Assembly: GCA_943788505.1 (NCBI GenBank) | Contig: CALSQR010000002.1 | Span: 881,213-945,212 of the forward strand | DNA length: 64,000 bases | Reading direction: 5' to 3' | DNA from: an uncultured bacterium | Lineage (GTDB): Bacteria > Bacteroidota > Rhodothermia > Rhodothermales > UBA10348 | Shown: one piece after another, positions 1 through 9,513 of the stretch | Position numbering within the stretch: the stretch's first letter is position 1 | Layout of the letters: the number at the start of each line of letters is the position of its first letter | Program-made: the position numbers and the translations under genes | The notes under the pieces: generated by a model | Database searches by the model: none | The model's input: the letters and a program-made list of their open reading frames with translations, nothing else | What the model was told of the DNA's origin: nothing

Positions 1-1153
1 CGGCGAGCGGATCTACCGGATCTTCCTTCTTACGGCGGCCGGCGCCTAATTCCACCATGGCCCGGCCTACTAATCGAGCATCGATCCGAGCAACGTAATC
101 GGCTGCATCACTAGGTGCATGTATCAACAGTTCTTGCACACCTTCTTTGCGCACGGCCGGATGTCGAAGTGAGGACACACTTCCTCCTTGATGGCTCACC
201 ATTTGCTCAAAGCGGTCCATAGCCCTACCAGATGTCACGGCATCGATCGCCAGTGCGCGTGCTTCATCTAGATTATCGGTGCGCCCACCCGAAAGCAGCA
301 TTTCTGCGGCAAGAGCCATGGTGACTTCCACGAGATCCGCCGGACCTTCCCCTTGCAGAACCTCTAAGGACTCTTCGATCTCTGGCCAATTACCAGCATA
401 GCATCCGAGGGGCTGATCCATGTCTGTCAGAAGGGCAACCGTCGGCTTTCCAAACTTCTCACTAACCCGAACGAGTGTTTCTGCTAGGAATCGCGCATCG
501 GATTCCCGTTGCATGAAAGCGCCAGATCCATGCTTCACATCTAGAACAAGAGCATCGATTCCCTCTGCTAACTTTTTTGACAGGATTGATGCCGCAATAA
601 AGGGCACGAATTCAACCGTTCCCGTTACATCTCTAAGAGCGTACATCTTCCTATCAGCGGGCGCAATGTCGTCTGTCTGCCCGATCATGACAAGACCGAT
701 ATCCGCGAGCTGCTTTCGGTACCCTGCAATGTCCATGTCTACGGAAAAACCAGGAATAGACTCCAGTTTATCAAGCGTTCCGCCTGTGTGCCCAAGTCCG
801 CGTCCGGAAATCATCGGGACAGGTACACCACATGCTGCCACAATTGGTGCTAAAGGAATAGAGACTTTATCCCCTACTCCCCCGGTGGAGTGCTTATCGA
901 CCTTGCGCCCCGGGATATCCGACAAATCGAGTACTCTTCCTGAGTTAAGCATTGCATCGGTCAGCGCAACCATTTCTTCGTCGCTCATCCCTTTCAGAAA
1001 AGCGGCCATCAAAAATGCCGAAACTTGGTAATCGGGAATATGGCCAACGGTATATCCATACACCAGTGTGGCAATCTCGAATTCGGTCAAGGCTCCTCCA
1101 TCCCGTTTCCGCAGGATGAGGTCTATGATATTGATACTCGGATCGTACTGCAT
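1..1153 (-). CDS. deoA: Thymidine / pyrimidine-nucleoside phosphorylase, 3' end cut by window edge
   Basis: The reading frame starts at an ATG whose complement is 1151-1153 and stays open to base 1, so the C-terminus is missing. It phosphorolyses thymidine (and perhaps uridine) to base and (deoxy)ribose-1-phosphate in the cytosolic salvage pathway. The family's glycine-rich phosphate-binding segment STGGVGDKVS and the following SGRGLGHTGGTLDKLE segment are both present, then KHGSGAFM in the substrate-binding domain. The N-terminus (MQYDPSINIIDLILRKRDGG) is typical. Whether it is strictly thymidine-specific or a broader pyrimidine-nucleoside phosphorylase cannot be told from sequence. Family assignment is certain. 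Confidence 0.93.
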   Translation of the reverse strand, partial: MQYDPSINIIDLILRKRDGGALTEFEIATLVYGYTVGHIPDYQVSAFLMAAFLKGMSDEEMVALTDAMLNSGRVLDLSDIPGRKVDKHSTGGVGDKVSIPLAPIVAACGVPVPMISGRGLGHTGGTLDKLESIPGFSVDMDIAGYRKQLADIGLVMIGQTDDIAPADRKMYALRDVTGTVEFVPFIAASILSKKLAEGIDALVLDVKHGSGAFMQRESDARFLAETLVRVSEKFGKPTVALLTDMDQPLGCYAGNWPEIEESLEVLQGEGPADLVEVTMALAAEMLLSGGRTDNLDEARALAIDAVTSGRAMDRFEQMVSHQGGSVSSLRHPAVRKEGVQELLIHAPSDAADYVARIDARLVGRAMVELGAGRRKKEDPVDPLA

Positions 1154-1214
1154 ACGATTAACCTAGGGGCAGGAGGTAGACAATGCAATGATTGAGATGG
1201 TGTCAGGGCAGGCC

Positions 1215-1249
1215 AACAAAAAACGGGATGCCCTGAGGACATCCCGTTT
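1215..1249 (-). terminator. Rho-independent terminator
   Basis: Ten-base inverted repeat AAACGGGATG / CATCCCGTTT (1221-1230 and 1240-1249). On the minus strand it is followed by a T run (CCCGTTTTTTG). It lies downstream of the L31 gene and just upstream of the deoA start, so it separates the two transcripts on the minus strand. Confidence 0.8.
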
Positions 1250-1355
1250 CCAACCTGGTAGAGTTGCAAGTTGATAGGCCTCAGAACGATAATCGAACTG
1301 ATGAGCCTTCGGCCTTACGCATTCATCTATCAACCGACAGACGGTGCAAAAGCGT

Positions 1356-1589
1356 CTACTCTTCGCCGGCCGGTGTGCTGGCTTGGCCCTGACGATAGCG
1401 ACGGTTGAATTTCTCAACGCGACCTGCTGTATCCACAAACTGACGCTTTCCGGTATAGAACGGATGGTTCGTCGAGTCGATTTCAGACGTGTAGGTATCG
1501 CTATCCATCGTGGAGCGCGTTTCGATCGAAGTACCATCAGAGAGCTTGACAGTCAACTTCGTGTATTCGGGATGGATATCCTTTTTCAT
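1356..1589 (-). CDS. rpmE: 50S ribosomal protein L31 (zinc-free form)
   Basis: 77-residue protein beginning MKKDIHPEYTKLTVKLSDG and containing the diagnostic NHPFYTGKRQFVDTAGRV segment of bacterial L31. It is a component of the large ribosomal subunit at the inter-subunit bridge. There is no CxxC pair, so it belongs to the cysteine-less L31 forms that do not hold zinc. It appears monocistronic: more than 200 nt separate it from korB upstream, and an intrinsic terminator follows about 110 nt downstream. Overlapping longer frames on both strands are not coding. Confidence 0.95.
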   Translation of the reverse strand: MKKDIHPEYTKLTVKLSDGTSIETRSTMDSDTYTSEIDSTNHPFYTGKRQFVDTAGRVEKFNRRYRQGQASTPAGEE

Positions 1590-1800
1590 GCTGGGTTCCT
1601 CACGGAGGCGCGAAGGCCTTTACCGTTTGGTTGGGCTAAATTTGAGCAGGGATCGAAATCCCGGTGAGCCTAGAAAGATACAAAACCCCTGAAAGTTGTT
1701 CAAGAAGATTCGTTCAATCCTCGACCGAGTCGTTCTGGATTTGAATCGGCTCAATTAGGCTTAAAGCAGTACGAATTCTACCTATTCTGATTACATACGG

Positions 1801-3009
1801 TCAGCTTACTTCCCATGTGTCGCCTTCATTAAGCAGATCCTCGAGGGAGCCTTTACCTCTTCTCTCGATGACAGACTGAATCTGAGCATTTACCTGAGAA
1901 TCATACGAAGGACGGTTCTCCCGGAAAAAGACACCGAAAGGCTGAGGCAGATCTTCCCGCCAGTAGACTCTTGCCATGATGGTGGCTAACTCACGGGATG
2001 TTTCGTCGTAGACGAGACAATCATCGATCCCCCAATTTCCGTTCTCCAGATTTATTGTCTCAAGCCTGAAGCCATTCAGGCGAAGCCCTTTGGTGCCTCC
2101 CGCATACGTCAACGGCTTGCCATTCTCGAAAAAGATGGCCCGTTCCGACTTGGTAGCCTTTTCCGTGAAGTCGAAGAAAGCTTCATCGTTGAAGATGTTA
2201 CAATTCTGATAGACTTCCACGAATCCTGTACCCCGAAATTCATGCGCCTGTTTGAGCATGTCTTTCATGTGCTTCGGATCCCGGTCCATCGTCCGCGCAG
2301 CAAACGAAGCATCCGCACCAAGCACAAGAGCGATCGGATTAAACGGATGATCAATCGACCCAAATGGAGTGGACTTAGTGACTTTTCCGACCTCAGAGGT
2401 AGGACTGTACTGCCCTTTCGTGAGTCCGTAGATCTGGTTGTTAAACATGATGATCTGCAGATCCACATTACGCCGCATGATGTGGATGATGTGGTTACCT
2501 CCAATCGAGAGGCTGTCCCCATCGCCCGTAATCATCCACACATCTAATTCTGGACGCGATGTCTTAATACCCGTCGCAATCGTAGGAGCGCGGCCATGGA
2601 TGGAGTGCATTCCGTAGGTGTTCATGTAGTACGGGAAACGGCTGGAGCAGCCAATCCCTGAAATGAAAACCATGTTCTCGCGAGGTACGCCTAGTTCGGG
2701 CATCAACCGCTGGACAGTAGCCAGAATGGCATAATCACCGCAACCGGGACACCAGCGCACATCTTGATCGGAGGAAAAGTCTGCTCGTGTTGGCACGGAT
2801 GCCCCATCACCACCAGGAGGACCCGCAGGTGCCCCAGGAGGCATGGTAGGGCGCTTTCCTGCTCCCGGTGGGAGGGTTGGCTTCTTGCCCATACCAGGAG
2901 GCAGGGTTGGTTTCTTTGCTGCTCCCGGCGGAAGTGTCGGCTTTTTACCCATACCGGGGGGTAGAGTCGGTTTCTTCGTTCCGGGTTTTTTTGGATCCTT
3001 CTCTGACAT
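1801..3009 (-). CDS. korB: 2-oxoacid:ferredoxin oxidoreductase, beta (TPP) subunit
   Basis: 402 residues. From about residue 75 it matches the beta subunit of 2-oxoglutarate (or related 2-oxoacid) ferredoxin oxidoreductase: WCPGCGDYAIL, the FISGIGCSSRFPYYMNTYG segment and the TPP/Mg-binding GDGDSLSIGGNH. It works with the alpha/gamma fusion encoded 19 nt upstream to decarboxylate a 2-oxoacid to acyl-CoA with reduction of ferredoxin. The start is supported by an AAGGAG ribosome-binding site 6 nt before the ATG. The first ~70 residues are unusual: a Lys/Pro-rich extension made of five decapeptide repeats (KKPTLPPGMG type). Substrate (2-oxoglutarate versus other 2-oxoacids) is inferred from family resemblance. 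Confidence 0.93.
   Translation of the reverse strand: MSEKDPKKPGTKKPTLPPGMGKKPTLPPGAAKKPTLPPGMGKKPTLPPGAGKRPTMPPGAPAGPPGGDGASVPTRADFSSDQDVRWCPGCGDYAILATVQRLMPELGVPRENMVFISGIGCSSRFPYYMNTYGMHSIHGRAPTIATGIKTSRPELDVWMITGDGDSLSIGGNHIIHIMRRNVDLQIIMFNNQIYGLTKGQYSPTSEVGKVTKSTPFGSIDHPFNPIALVLGADASFAARTMDRDPKHMKDMLKQAHEFRGTGFVEVYQNCNIFNDEAFFDFTEKATKSERAIFFENGKPLTYAGGTKGLRLNGFRLETINLENGNWGIDDCLVYDETSRELATIMARVYWREDLPQPFGVFFRENRPSYDSQVNAQIQSVIERRGKGSLEDLLNEGDTWEVS
2827..2976 (-). repeat. Five 30-bp tandem repeats in the korB 5' end
   Basis: Five in-frame 30-bp units encode KKPTLPPGMG, KKPTLPPGAA, KKPTLPPGMG, KKPTLPPGAG and KRPTMPPGAP (residues 12-61 of KorB). Codons vary between units more than residues do, which fits selection on the peptide. 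Such an extension is not part of the usual beta-subunit fold. Its role is unknown; a basic proline-rich tail could be a flexible docking or surface-binding segment. Confidence 0.9.
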
Positions 3010-3028
3010 GATGATCTCCTTGGCGGAT

Positions 3029-4882
3029 TTAACCTACCATTTCTGCAATTTTGCGCTGGATCTCGGACGGACCAAAAGGCCGCCCTTGAATCTTGTTCAT
3101 GGCCTCGAAAGGCAGTAGGAAACGATCCCTAAGGATGCGAACCATCTGGCCATTGTTCATCTCGGGTACCAAATATTTCGAATACTGACTCAGCACTTCG
3201 CCAAGATCAGCCGGTAGCGGATTCACAAACCGCAGGTGAACGGCGGCTGCTTTGTGGCCATCGTTCAAGGCACGCGTCACACCGGCTTCAATGGCTCCTC
3301 GCGTGGAGCCCCATCCGACAATGATTAGGTCTGCATCCGGGTCACCGAAAATATCGAGGGGCGGAATCTCCTGTTGGATGCGCTCAACTTTTTCGGCGCG
3401 AATCCACGTCATGTGCTCGTGGTTGCGAGAATCGTAGGACACGTTCCCCGTTCCATCCTGTTTTTCGAGTCCACCAATACGGTGCTCCAGACCCGCGGTG
3501 CCAGGCTTCGCCCACGGACGGGCAAGCGTTTTCTCATTGCGGACATACGGGTGAAAGACCGCTTTGCCGTCTTCCTCTGCATTCGTGCCTGTGGCAAATG
3601 TGACGTCAAAGTCATTCAGAGAATCCGCATCAGGGATGAGCCACGGCTCCGAACCGTTTGCGAGATACCCGTCGGAGAGTAGCATGACCGGTGTCATGTA
3701 TTTGACTGCAATCCGGCACGCTTCGTAAGCGACTTCGAAACAATCACCCGGTGTGCTTGCGGCTATGATCGGCAACGGGGCATCCCCATTTCTACCATAC
3801 ATCGCCTGCATAAGGTCAGACTGCTCTGTTTTCGTTGGTAGACCCGTTGATGGCCCACCGCGCTGCACGTTGATGATAACGAGGGGAAGTTCTGTGATGT
3901 GCGCCAAGCCCATCGCCTCTCCTTTTAAGGCAATACCCGGCCCAGATGTCCCGGTAATTCCCAACGAGCCGCCGAAGCTGGCTCCGATAGCAATACCTAT
4001 GGCAGCAATCTCATCCTCAGCCTGCACGGTCATGATACCGTGGTTTTTGTACTTACTAAGAGAATGAAGGATGTCGGATGCTGGCGTGATCGGATAGGAA
4101 CCATAGGTTAGCAATAAGCCACTCTTATTCGCCGCCGCTACCAGTCCCATCGCCATCGCTTGCACACCTTGGATAGCGCGATACCGCCCGGGAGGCAGGG
4201 TCGCAGGCGTGACTTCATACCGCGTAACGAATTGTTCAGTCGTTTCGCCAAAGTGATATCCTTTCTTGAGTAGTTCGAGGTTGGCGTCCCTGATGACCGG
4301 CTTCTTACCAAACTTGCTCGAGATCCATTTTCGAGCTGGCTCGACGGGTCTCGAATAGAGCCACAGTGCCAGACCCAGCGCAAACATGTTCTTGGATCGG
4401 TCGATCTCTTTTTGATTTAGCGATGAGTCCTTGAGCGTCTCGCGCGTCAGCTTGGTGAGTTCGACCTGAATGACGCGGTATTTATCCAGCGAACCATCCT
4501 CGAGCGGGTTCGTGTCCAAATTGGCCAAGTTGAGATCCTTGCGCTCGAACGCATTCGAGTTCACCAAAATCGTACCGCCTGCACGAACGCGCTCCACGTT
4601 GACCTTCAAGGCCGCCGGGTTCATGGCGACCAGCAGATCGACCTCATCGCCCGGTGTTCGGATATCAACCGACCCGAAGTGAAGCTGGAATCCAGACACA
4701 CCATACGTCGTACCGACGGGGGCGCGGATTTCCGCAGGAAAATCAGGCAAAGTGGCCAAATCGTTCATCGCGTAGGCCGTAGCCAGCGTGAACTGCGTTC
4801 CGGTCAGCTGCATGCCGTCTCCGGAGTCCCCTGCGAAAAGCACTGTGGCTTCGGGCAGGGTTTCAACAGTTTTCGTACCCAT
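3029..4882 (-). CDS. korA: 2-oxoacid:ferredoxin oxidoreductase, gamma-alpha fused subunit
   Basis: 617 residues. The N-terminal ~200 residues are the gamma domain (FAGDSGDGMQLTGTQF). The rest is the alpha (pyrimidine-binding) domain with TYGSYPITPASDILH and SGPGIALKGEAMGLA. This fused arrangement is typical of KorA/OorA in Bacteroidota and Actinobacteria. It forms the catalytic complex with KorB, feeding reduced ferredoxin and acyl-CoA in central carbon metabolism, for example as a TCA-cycle 2-oxoglutarate step. The next gene, korB, starts 19 nt downstream, so the two form an operon. A sigma-70-like promoter lies about 100 nt upstream. Confidence 0.94.
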   Translation of the reverse strand: MGTKTVETLPEATVLFAGDSGDGMQLTGTQFTLATAYAMNDLATLPDFPAEIRAPVGTTYGVSGFQLHFGSVDIRTPGDEVDLLVAMNPAALKVNVERVRAGGTILVNSNAFERKDLNLANLDTNPLEDGSLDKYRVIQVELTKLTRETLKDSSLNQKEIDRSKNMFALGLALWLYSRPVEPARKWISSKFGKKPVIRDANLELLKKGYHFGETTEQFVTRYEVTPATLPPGRYRAIQGVQAMAMGLVAAANKSGLLLTYGSYPITPASDILHSLSKYKNHGIMTVQAEDEIAAIGIAIGASFGGSLGITGTSGPGIALKGEAMGLAHITELPLVIINVQRGGPSTGLPTKTEQSDLMQAMYGRNGDAPLPIIAASTPGDCFEVAYEACRIAVKYMTPVMLLSDGYLANGSEPWLIPDADSLNDFDVTFATGTNAEEDGKAVFHPYVRNEKTLARPWAKPGTAGLEHRIGGLEKQDGTGNVSYDSRNHEHMTWIRAEKVERIQQEIPPLDIFGDPDADLIIVGWGSTRGAIEAGVTRALNDGHKAAAVHLRFVNPLPADLGEVLSQYSKYLVPEMNNGQMVRILRDRFLLPFEAMNKIQGRPFGPSEIQRKIAEMVG

Positions 4883-4982
4883 GTATCGTTCTGGATGGGA
4901 TGGTGGCGGATTTCCGCTGAGTGTTCAATCGGTTCAGCCGACTTTCTGGACGGCTCGCACCAGGTGCACAGCCCTAATGTAG

Positions 4983-5011
4983 AGTAAAATGTATTTTCTT
5001 GCGTACGTCAA
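4983..5011 (-). promoter_or_regulatory. Candidate promoter of korAB
   Basis: On the minus strand there is TTGACG (complement of 5006-5011), a 17-nt spacer, then TTTACT (complement of 4983-4988), about 100 nt before the korA start. The match to a sigma-70 type promoter is good by eye; no transcript evidence. Confidence 0.45.
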
Positions 5012-5097
5012 GAGTGTACATTCACGAGAGGACTTTTTGCTGACGGTCTTTGTTCGACGTATTCTAGCGTCAGCGTCCCGAACCAACCCGGACAATC

Positions 5098-5481
5098 ATG
5101 ATTCCCTACACAGCTATAACCCGAGATATCGAAGTGACCGTCCGACCCATCTATCTGGATGGTCAATCGGACGTGATCGAGAAAAAGTTCGTGTTTGGCT
5201 ACTGGGTACGTATTGAAAACCACGGACTCGAGGACATTCAGTTATTGCGCCGACATTGGCACATCACTGACTCCACGGGTCACGTCCAAGAAGTGGAAGG
5301 CGAAGGTGTGATTGGTCGTCAGCCTGTTATTGCCCCAGGCGAAATACACGAATACAACAGTTATTGCGTCCTTGAGACATTCACAGGGCATATGACGGGC
5401 CACTACACGATGGAGAAGGCTCGCGGCGAGCGTATGCGCGTCGAGATCCCACGATTTGACCTGAAGGCGGCGGTGAACTGA
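5098..5481 (+). CDS. apaG: ApaG family protein
   Basis: 127 residues, the usual ApaG size. It shows the immunoglobulin-like fold signature: GYWVRIENHG, LLRRHWHITDS, then VEGEGVIGRQPVIAPGE and YNSYCVLET near the C-terminus. In enterobacteria ApaG is linked to Co2+/Mg2+ efflux, but the biochemical role is poorly defined. The gene is divergent from korA and stands alone; the next gene is on the other strand. Family identity is firm; function in this organism is not. Confidence 0.93.
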   Translation: MIPYTAITRDIEVTVRPIYLDGQSDVIEKKFVFGYWVRIENHGLEDIQLLRRHWHITDSTGHVQEVEGEGVIGRQPVIAPGEIHEYNSYCVLETFTGHMTGHYTMEKARGERMRVEIPRFDLKAAVN

Positions 5482-5506
5482 AGCCGGCGGTCTAACTGGT
5501 CCGGTC

Positions 5507-5728
5507 CTAGATCATCTGGACAGATATTTCCAGATCGTCTGTCTTGATTTCGATACTCTGACCACCCATCCCTCGTTCGAACGACTTGATGGCGGCAGGC
5601 AATTCTTCCCTTGGCGTATCCATGTTGAAAAGGGTGTCTGCAACGACGTGCCAGTCTTCTGCGGTCAGAAAAACATCTGCTTTCCCGTCCTCGGCGACCA
5701 TCGGCGCATAGCCCAGCACCTTATTCAT
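5507..5728 (-). CDS. Small conserved hypothetical protein
   Basis: 73-residue soluble acidic protein starting MNKVLGYAPMVAEDGKAD. I chose this ATG because AAGGAG lies 8 nt upstream of it; a longer frame to 5785 exists but has no such site. It contains LTAEDWHVVADTLFNMD and ends in a short beta-like segment (IEIKTDDLEISVQMI). I recognise no family. It is convergent with apaG and divergent from thyA. Confidence 0.7.
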   Translation of the reverse strand: MNKVLGYAPMVAEDGKADVFLTAEDWHVVADTLFNMDTPREELPAAIKSFERGMGGQSIEIKTDDLEISVQMI

Positions 5729-5871
5729 GTGGTTCACTCCTTGCTGGCGATGGAGATTGGGGGGGATGTTGGTTCGCTCTTGCATTACCTTATAACTTCG
5801 GATGATGAGACCTTTCCGGGCGCTGATCTATCCGATGTTCAGCCAAAAGATCCTTCCTTTGCCGACGCTCC

Positions 5872-6684
5872 ATGAAGCAGTACCTCGATTTACTCCGCCA
5901 TGTCCGGGACAATGGGACCGAAAAAACCGACCGGACAGGCACCGGAACGCGCTCCGTGTTCGGTTATCAGATGCGGTTTGACCTTAAGGAAGGTTTTCCA
6001 CTGGTCACCACGAAGAAGGTCTATTTCAAAGGATTGGCTGTCGAAATGCTCTGGCTATTGAAGGGCAGTACGAATATCAAATACCTCGTCGACAACAACG
6101 TTCACATCTGGGATGCATGGGCCGAGGAAAACGGCGACTTGGGCCCTGTCTATGGTAAGCAGTGGGTCAATTGGCAGAAGCCCGATGGTGGGTTCGTCAA
6201 TCAGATCCAAAACGTTGTCGAGAGCATCAAGAAAAATCCGGACTCGCGTCGTCACATCGTAAACGCCTGGAATGTTGGGGAGATCGAGCAGATGGCACTC
6301 CCGCCCTGCCACATGTTTTTCCAATTTTGGGTAGCACCGGGCGCCGGCGAAGAGCGCGGCAAGCTGAGCTGCCAGCTCTACGTCCGCTCCAATGACCTAT
6401 TCTTGGGCGCCCCTTTCAACATCGCCGAATATGCGTTACTTACTCACATGATTGCACAACAGTGCGATCTGGACGTCGGCGAGTTGGTCTATACGATTGG
6501 AGATGCACACGTCTACCTGAACCATTTGGATCAGATTGAAGAGCAGCTTTCGCGTGACGCGTTTCCGCTATGCGAGTTGCGCCTGAAACGCAAACCGACC
6601 TCGATCTTTGACTACGAGTACGAAGACTTCGAGCTAGTGAATTACCAGTTCCACCCGAGCATCAAGGCGCCGGTGGCTGTATGA
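5872..6684 (+). CDS. thyA: Thymidylate synthase
   Basis: 270 residues, with no insertions by eye. It makes dTMP from dUMP using methylene-tetrahydrofolate. The start [15 protein letters not shown] is typical. The phosphate-binding [13 protein letters not shown], the catalytic cysteine in [10 protein letters not shown], and the [19 protein letters not shown] and [11 protein letters not shown] segments are all intact. Its stop codon overlaps the folA start by 4 nt (ATGA), so the two are translationally coupled. That is sensible, since DHFR regenerates the folate that this enzyme oxidises. Confidence 0.98.
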   Translation: MKQYLDLLRHVRDNGTEKTDRTGTGTRSVFGYQMRFDLKEGFPLVTTKKVYFKGLAVEMLWLLKGSTNIKYLVDNNVHIWDAWAEENGDLGPVYGKQWVNWQKPDGGFVNQIQNVVESIKKNPDSRRHIVNAWNVGEIEQMALPPCHMFFQFWVAPGAGEERGKLSCQLYVRSNDLFLGAPFNIAEYALLTHMIAQQCDLDVGELVYTIGDAHVYLNHLDQIEEQLSRDAFPLCELRLKRKPTSIFDYEYEDFELVNYQFHPSIKAPVAV

Positions 6685-7211
6685 GCGAGGAGTTAGAATT
6701 TTCCGGCGAACGTGGCCCTGAGATTATCATTATCGCCGCGGTTGGGGCCGAGAGCCGCGTGATCGGGAATGGGCAGGACCTGCCGTGGCACATCTCTGAG
6801 GACCTGAAGCACTTCAAGTCGCTCACCTCCGGATGGCCATGCCTGATGGGAAAGCGAACGTTTGACTCCGTACTCCATCAACTTGGCAAACCCTTACCTG
6901 GCCGTCGTAATCTCGTTTTGACGCGATCCAAAACCTGGCCGGAGTGGCCTTCGGTGGAAGTCTATGCTTCGGTAGATGATGCGCTGGCGGCCGCAAGTGA
7001 TGTCGAGCGGTTATTCATAACTGGAGGGGCGACCCTATATGAGGCTTTTCTGGCGAAGGCTGATCGGTTGGAACTCACCGAGGTCTACGGTGACCACGAG
7101 GGAGACGTCTTCTTCCCCGAGTACCGAGACCTAATTGGCTCCACGTACGAAGAAACCCACCGCGATAAACGGGATGGGTATGACTTCGTGACCTACTCCC
7201 GACTGAAGTAG
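6681..7211 (+). CDS. folA: Dihydrofolate reductase
   Basis: 176 residues. It reduces dihydrofolate to tetrahydrofolate with NADPH. The active-site region [20 protein letters not shown], the MGKRTFDS cofactor segment and the [13 protein letters not shown] nucleotide-binding loop are present. A short N-terminal extension ([14 protein letters not shown]) precedes the first core strand [10 protein letters not shown]. It is coupled to thyA through a 4-nt overlap and converges on purB. Confidence 0.96.
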   Translation: MSEELEFSGERGPEIIIIAAVGAESRVIGNGQDLPWHISEDLKHFKSLTSGWPCLMGKRTFDSVLHQLGKPLPGRRNLVLTRSKTWPEWPSVEVYASVDDALAAASDVERLFITGGATLYEAFLAKADRLELTEVYGDHEGDVFFPEYRDLIGSTYEETHRDKRDGYDFVTYSRLK

Positions 7212-7216
7212 GCTGA

Positions 7217-8509
7217 CTAGAGCCCTACCCGCGCCAGAATGGCGTCGATGCGCTTGAGGTGATATTCGTCATCGAAGCAAGACCGGATCTCTTCTTCGCT
7301 AAGATGCTCACGGATGGGCGCGTACTCCAGCACAAGATCTAGGAACTGACGCTCGGTTTCCCACGCCTGCATGGCTGGCGGTTGCACGCGATCGTAGGCA
7401 TCCTCGCGCATCAGTCCCTTTTCGATGAGGGCGTTCAGAACACGCTGACTGTTGTACAGCCCAAATGTCCGCTGCATGTTGCGGCGCATATTGTTAGGGT
7501 ACACCGTCAGGTTGTCTATGAGGCCTGCAAAACGGCTCAATGCGTAGTGTAGAATCGTGGTGGCATCGGGCAGAATCACGCGCTCGGCAGAAGAGTGGGA
7601 GATGTCTCGCTCGTGCCACAAGGGGACGTTTTCGTAGGCCGTGACCATGTATCCGCGAAGGAGACGGGCGCAGCCGGTGATGTTCTCACTGGTGACTGGA
7701 TTGCGCTTGTGCGGCATGCTCGATGAGCCTTTCTGACCCTTACGGAAGGCTTCTTCCACTTCGCGCACTTCTGATTTCTGCAGTCCGCGGACCTCGACGG
7801 CCATTTTCTCCAGCGTTGCACCGACAAGCGCCAAGACGCCCACGTAATGAGCGTGGCGATCTCGTTGCAAGACTTGGGTTGAAACTGGAGCCGCTTCAAG
7901 GCCCAACAATTCACAGGTGTACTGCTCGACCTCCATGGGGAGATGGGCAAAGGTCCCGACCGATCCGGAGACTTTCCCGACGCGCATGCCTTCGGCGGCA
8001 TCGACGAAACGCTTGCGGTTGCGTCGCATCTCGTCGTAGTAGAGAGCGAACTTCGCGCCGAGCGTCGTGGGCTCCGCGTGGATGCCATGGGTTCTGCCCA
8101 TCATCAATGTGTGCCGATGTTCGTCAGCGCGGCGCCCTAGGATCTCAATCATTCGATCAATCTCAGCCAGGATCAGCTTGTTTGCTTTCTTCAGCCTAAC
8201 GGACCACGCCGTATCCACCACATCAGAGCTGGTCAGACCATAATGCACCCACTTGCGCTCGTCTCCCAGAGACTCACTGACAGCGCGCGTGAAAGCGACC
8301 ACGTCATGGCGAGTCACCTCTTCGATTTCGTGGATGCGCGCTACATCGAACGTCGCTTTCGCCCGAATCTTATCGACATCCTCTGCCGGGATTACCCCGA
8401 GCTTAGACCAGGCCGCAGCAGCAGCGATTTCAACTTCCAACCAGGCATCGAACTGAGCTTTCTCGCTCCAGAGTTCGGCCATTTCGGGACGGGTATAACG
8501 TGCAATCAT
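7217..8509 (-). CDS. purB: Adenylosuccinate lyase
   Basis: 430 residues. It catalyses two purine biosynthesis steps: SAICAR to AICAR, and adenylosuccinate to AMP. The fumarase/aspartase-superfamily signature [11 protein letters not shown] is present, preceded by [16 protein letters not shown]. The N-terminus [24 protein letters not shown] is typical of the shorter bacterial type. It appears monocistronic, with a long AT-rich region upstream. Confidence 0.97.
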   Translation of the reverse strand: MIARYTRPEMAELWSEKAQFDAWLEVEIAAAAAWSKLGVIPAEDVDKIRAKATFDVARIHEIEEVTRHDVVAFTRAVSESLGDERKWVHYGLTSSDVVDTAWSVRLKKANKLILAEIDRMIEILGRRADEHRHTLMMGRTHGIHAEPTTLGAKFALYYDEMRRNRKRFVDAAEGMRVGKVSGSVGTFAHLPMEVEQYTCELLGLEAAPVSTQVLQRDRHAHYVGVLALVGATLEKMAVEVRGLQKSEVREVEEAFRKGQKGSSSMPHKRNPVTSENITGCARLLRGYMVTAYENVPLWHERDISHSSAERVILPDATTILHYALSRFAGLIDNLTVYPNNMRRNMQRTFGLYNSQRVLNALIEKGLMREDAYDRVQPPAMQAWETERQFLDLVLEYAPIREHLSEEEIRSCFDDEYHLKRIDAILARVGL

Positions 8510-8956
8510 GGGCTTTGGTGCGCTTTGGGGCTACGGCGTTCGGGGCGCCTGAGAATCAGAAGCTATAAAGATACCCTGTTTTGGCGAACCGGACGGTGAA
8601 TCGGGGTGGAAGAGTGGGCTTTCGGGGGAATCTGGTGATCGAAGCAGATTAAAAGGGGTGGTTATGCAACCAGCAATATTGGGGTCAGCATGGCGTCGTG
8701 GATCGGTGTGGAGATCAGATCCACAATGCCGTCTCCGCAAACAAAGTGACGAATAGGCGCAAGGAGTGACCAGATCGCCCGAGTCTCAGGCCGTGTTTGT
8801 CACGGCCATTTAGCCGCTACACAGTCATTACAGTATATAACACTGAACAATATCGATTTTTTTGGACTTTTTTATGGCCTACGGGCCTTGGGTTTTTGAC
8901 AATCATGAAACCGTTTCGGGAATTTGACCAAGGTCCATTTGACCCTACTTTCCAGT
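8510..8956. other. Divergent intergenic region between purB and the DUF1415 gene
   Basis: About 450 nt without a supportable gene. The right part (8815-8900) is AT-rich and presumably holds promoters for both flanking genes, but I see no element matching a consensus well enough to call. A small open frame here (8531-8740, minus) has no coding character. Confidence 0.5.
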
Positions 8957-9511
8957 ATGCCTGACGATCAACAAATCGTTTCCTGCACCCGCTCATGGGT
9001 TGAGGCCTTCGTTGTCGGACTAAATCTGTGCCCGTTCTCCAAGAAAGAGTTGGTCAATGATCGCGTGCGATTTGTTGTAACGGAGGCGGACAAAGAGGAG
9101 GATCTTCTGAAGGCGCTCGCTCAAGAGTTGGACCTGCTCTCTACAGACAATGCAATCGAAACCACGATTCTGATCCATCCTGCGGTGCTGCAGAAATTCG
9201 AGGATTACAACCAGTTTCTCTCATTGACTGATGCCTTGATCGCCGAGATGGATTTCGAAGGCGTCTTTCAGGTGGCCAGCTTCCATCCAGACTATCAGTT
9301 TGGAGGAACGCAATCGGAGGACGCGGAGAATTACACCAATCGGTCTCCCTATCCGATTCTGCACATCCTGAGGGAGGAGAGCCTAGAGCTAGCTATTGCA
9401 CATCATTCAGCCATCGACCAAATTCCAGTGCGAAATATTGCGTTGATGAACGAAATGGGATCCGAACGACTAAAGGAAATGCTTGGCGAAACCGGTCCCT
9501 CAACCAGCTAA
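8957..9511 (+). CDS. DUF1415 family protein
   Basis: 184 residues from the ATG at 8957; an in-frame ATG at 8924 would add 11 residues and cannot be excluded. It carries the DUF1415 features: a CPFSKKEL motif near the N-terminus and SFHPDYQFGGT followed by YTNRSPYPILHILRE. Function of the family is not established; the conserved cysteine and histidines suggest a metal or redox role (inference). It converges on the sigma factor gene with a 2-nt gap. Confidence 0.88.
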   Translation: MPDDQQIVSCTRSWVEAFVVGLNLCPFSKKELVNDRVRFVVTEADKEEDLLKALAQELDLLSTDNAIETTILIHPAVLQKFEDYNQFLSLTDALIAEMDFEGVFQVASFHPDYQFGGTQSEDAENYTNRSPYPILHILREESLELAIAHHSAIDQIPVRNIALMNEMGSERLKEMLGETGPSTS

Positions 9512-9513
9512 GC

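Noticed and set aside
420-1031. 203-codon plus-strand frame opposite deoA
   Set aside because: It is the antisense shadow of a clear thymidine phosphorylase gene.
1252-1345. tRNA-like pieces (8-bp repeat GTTGATAG/CTATCAAC and a TTCGATT loop) downstream of the L31 gene
   Set aside because: The span between arms is about 65 nt and no proper D, anticodon and T stems can be drawn on either strand.
7576-8199. Long frames on both strands within purB
   Set aside because: They are out-of-frame shadows of an intact, well-conserved gene.
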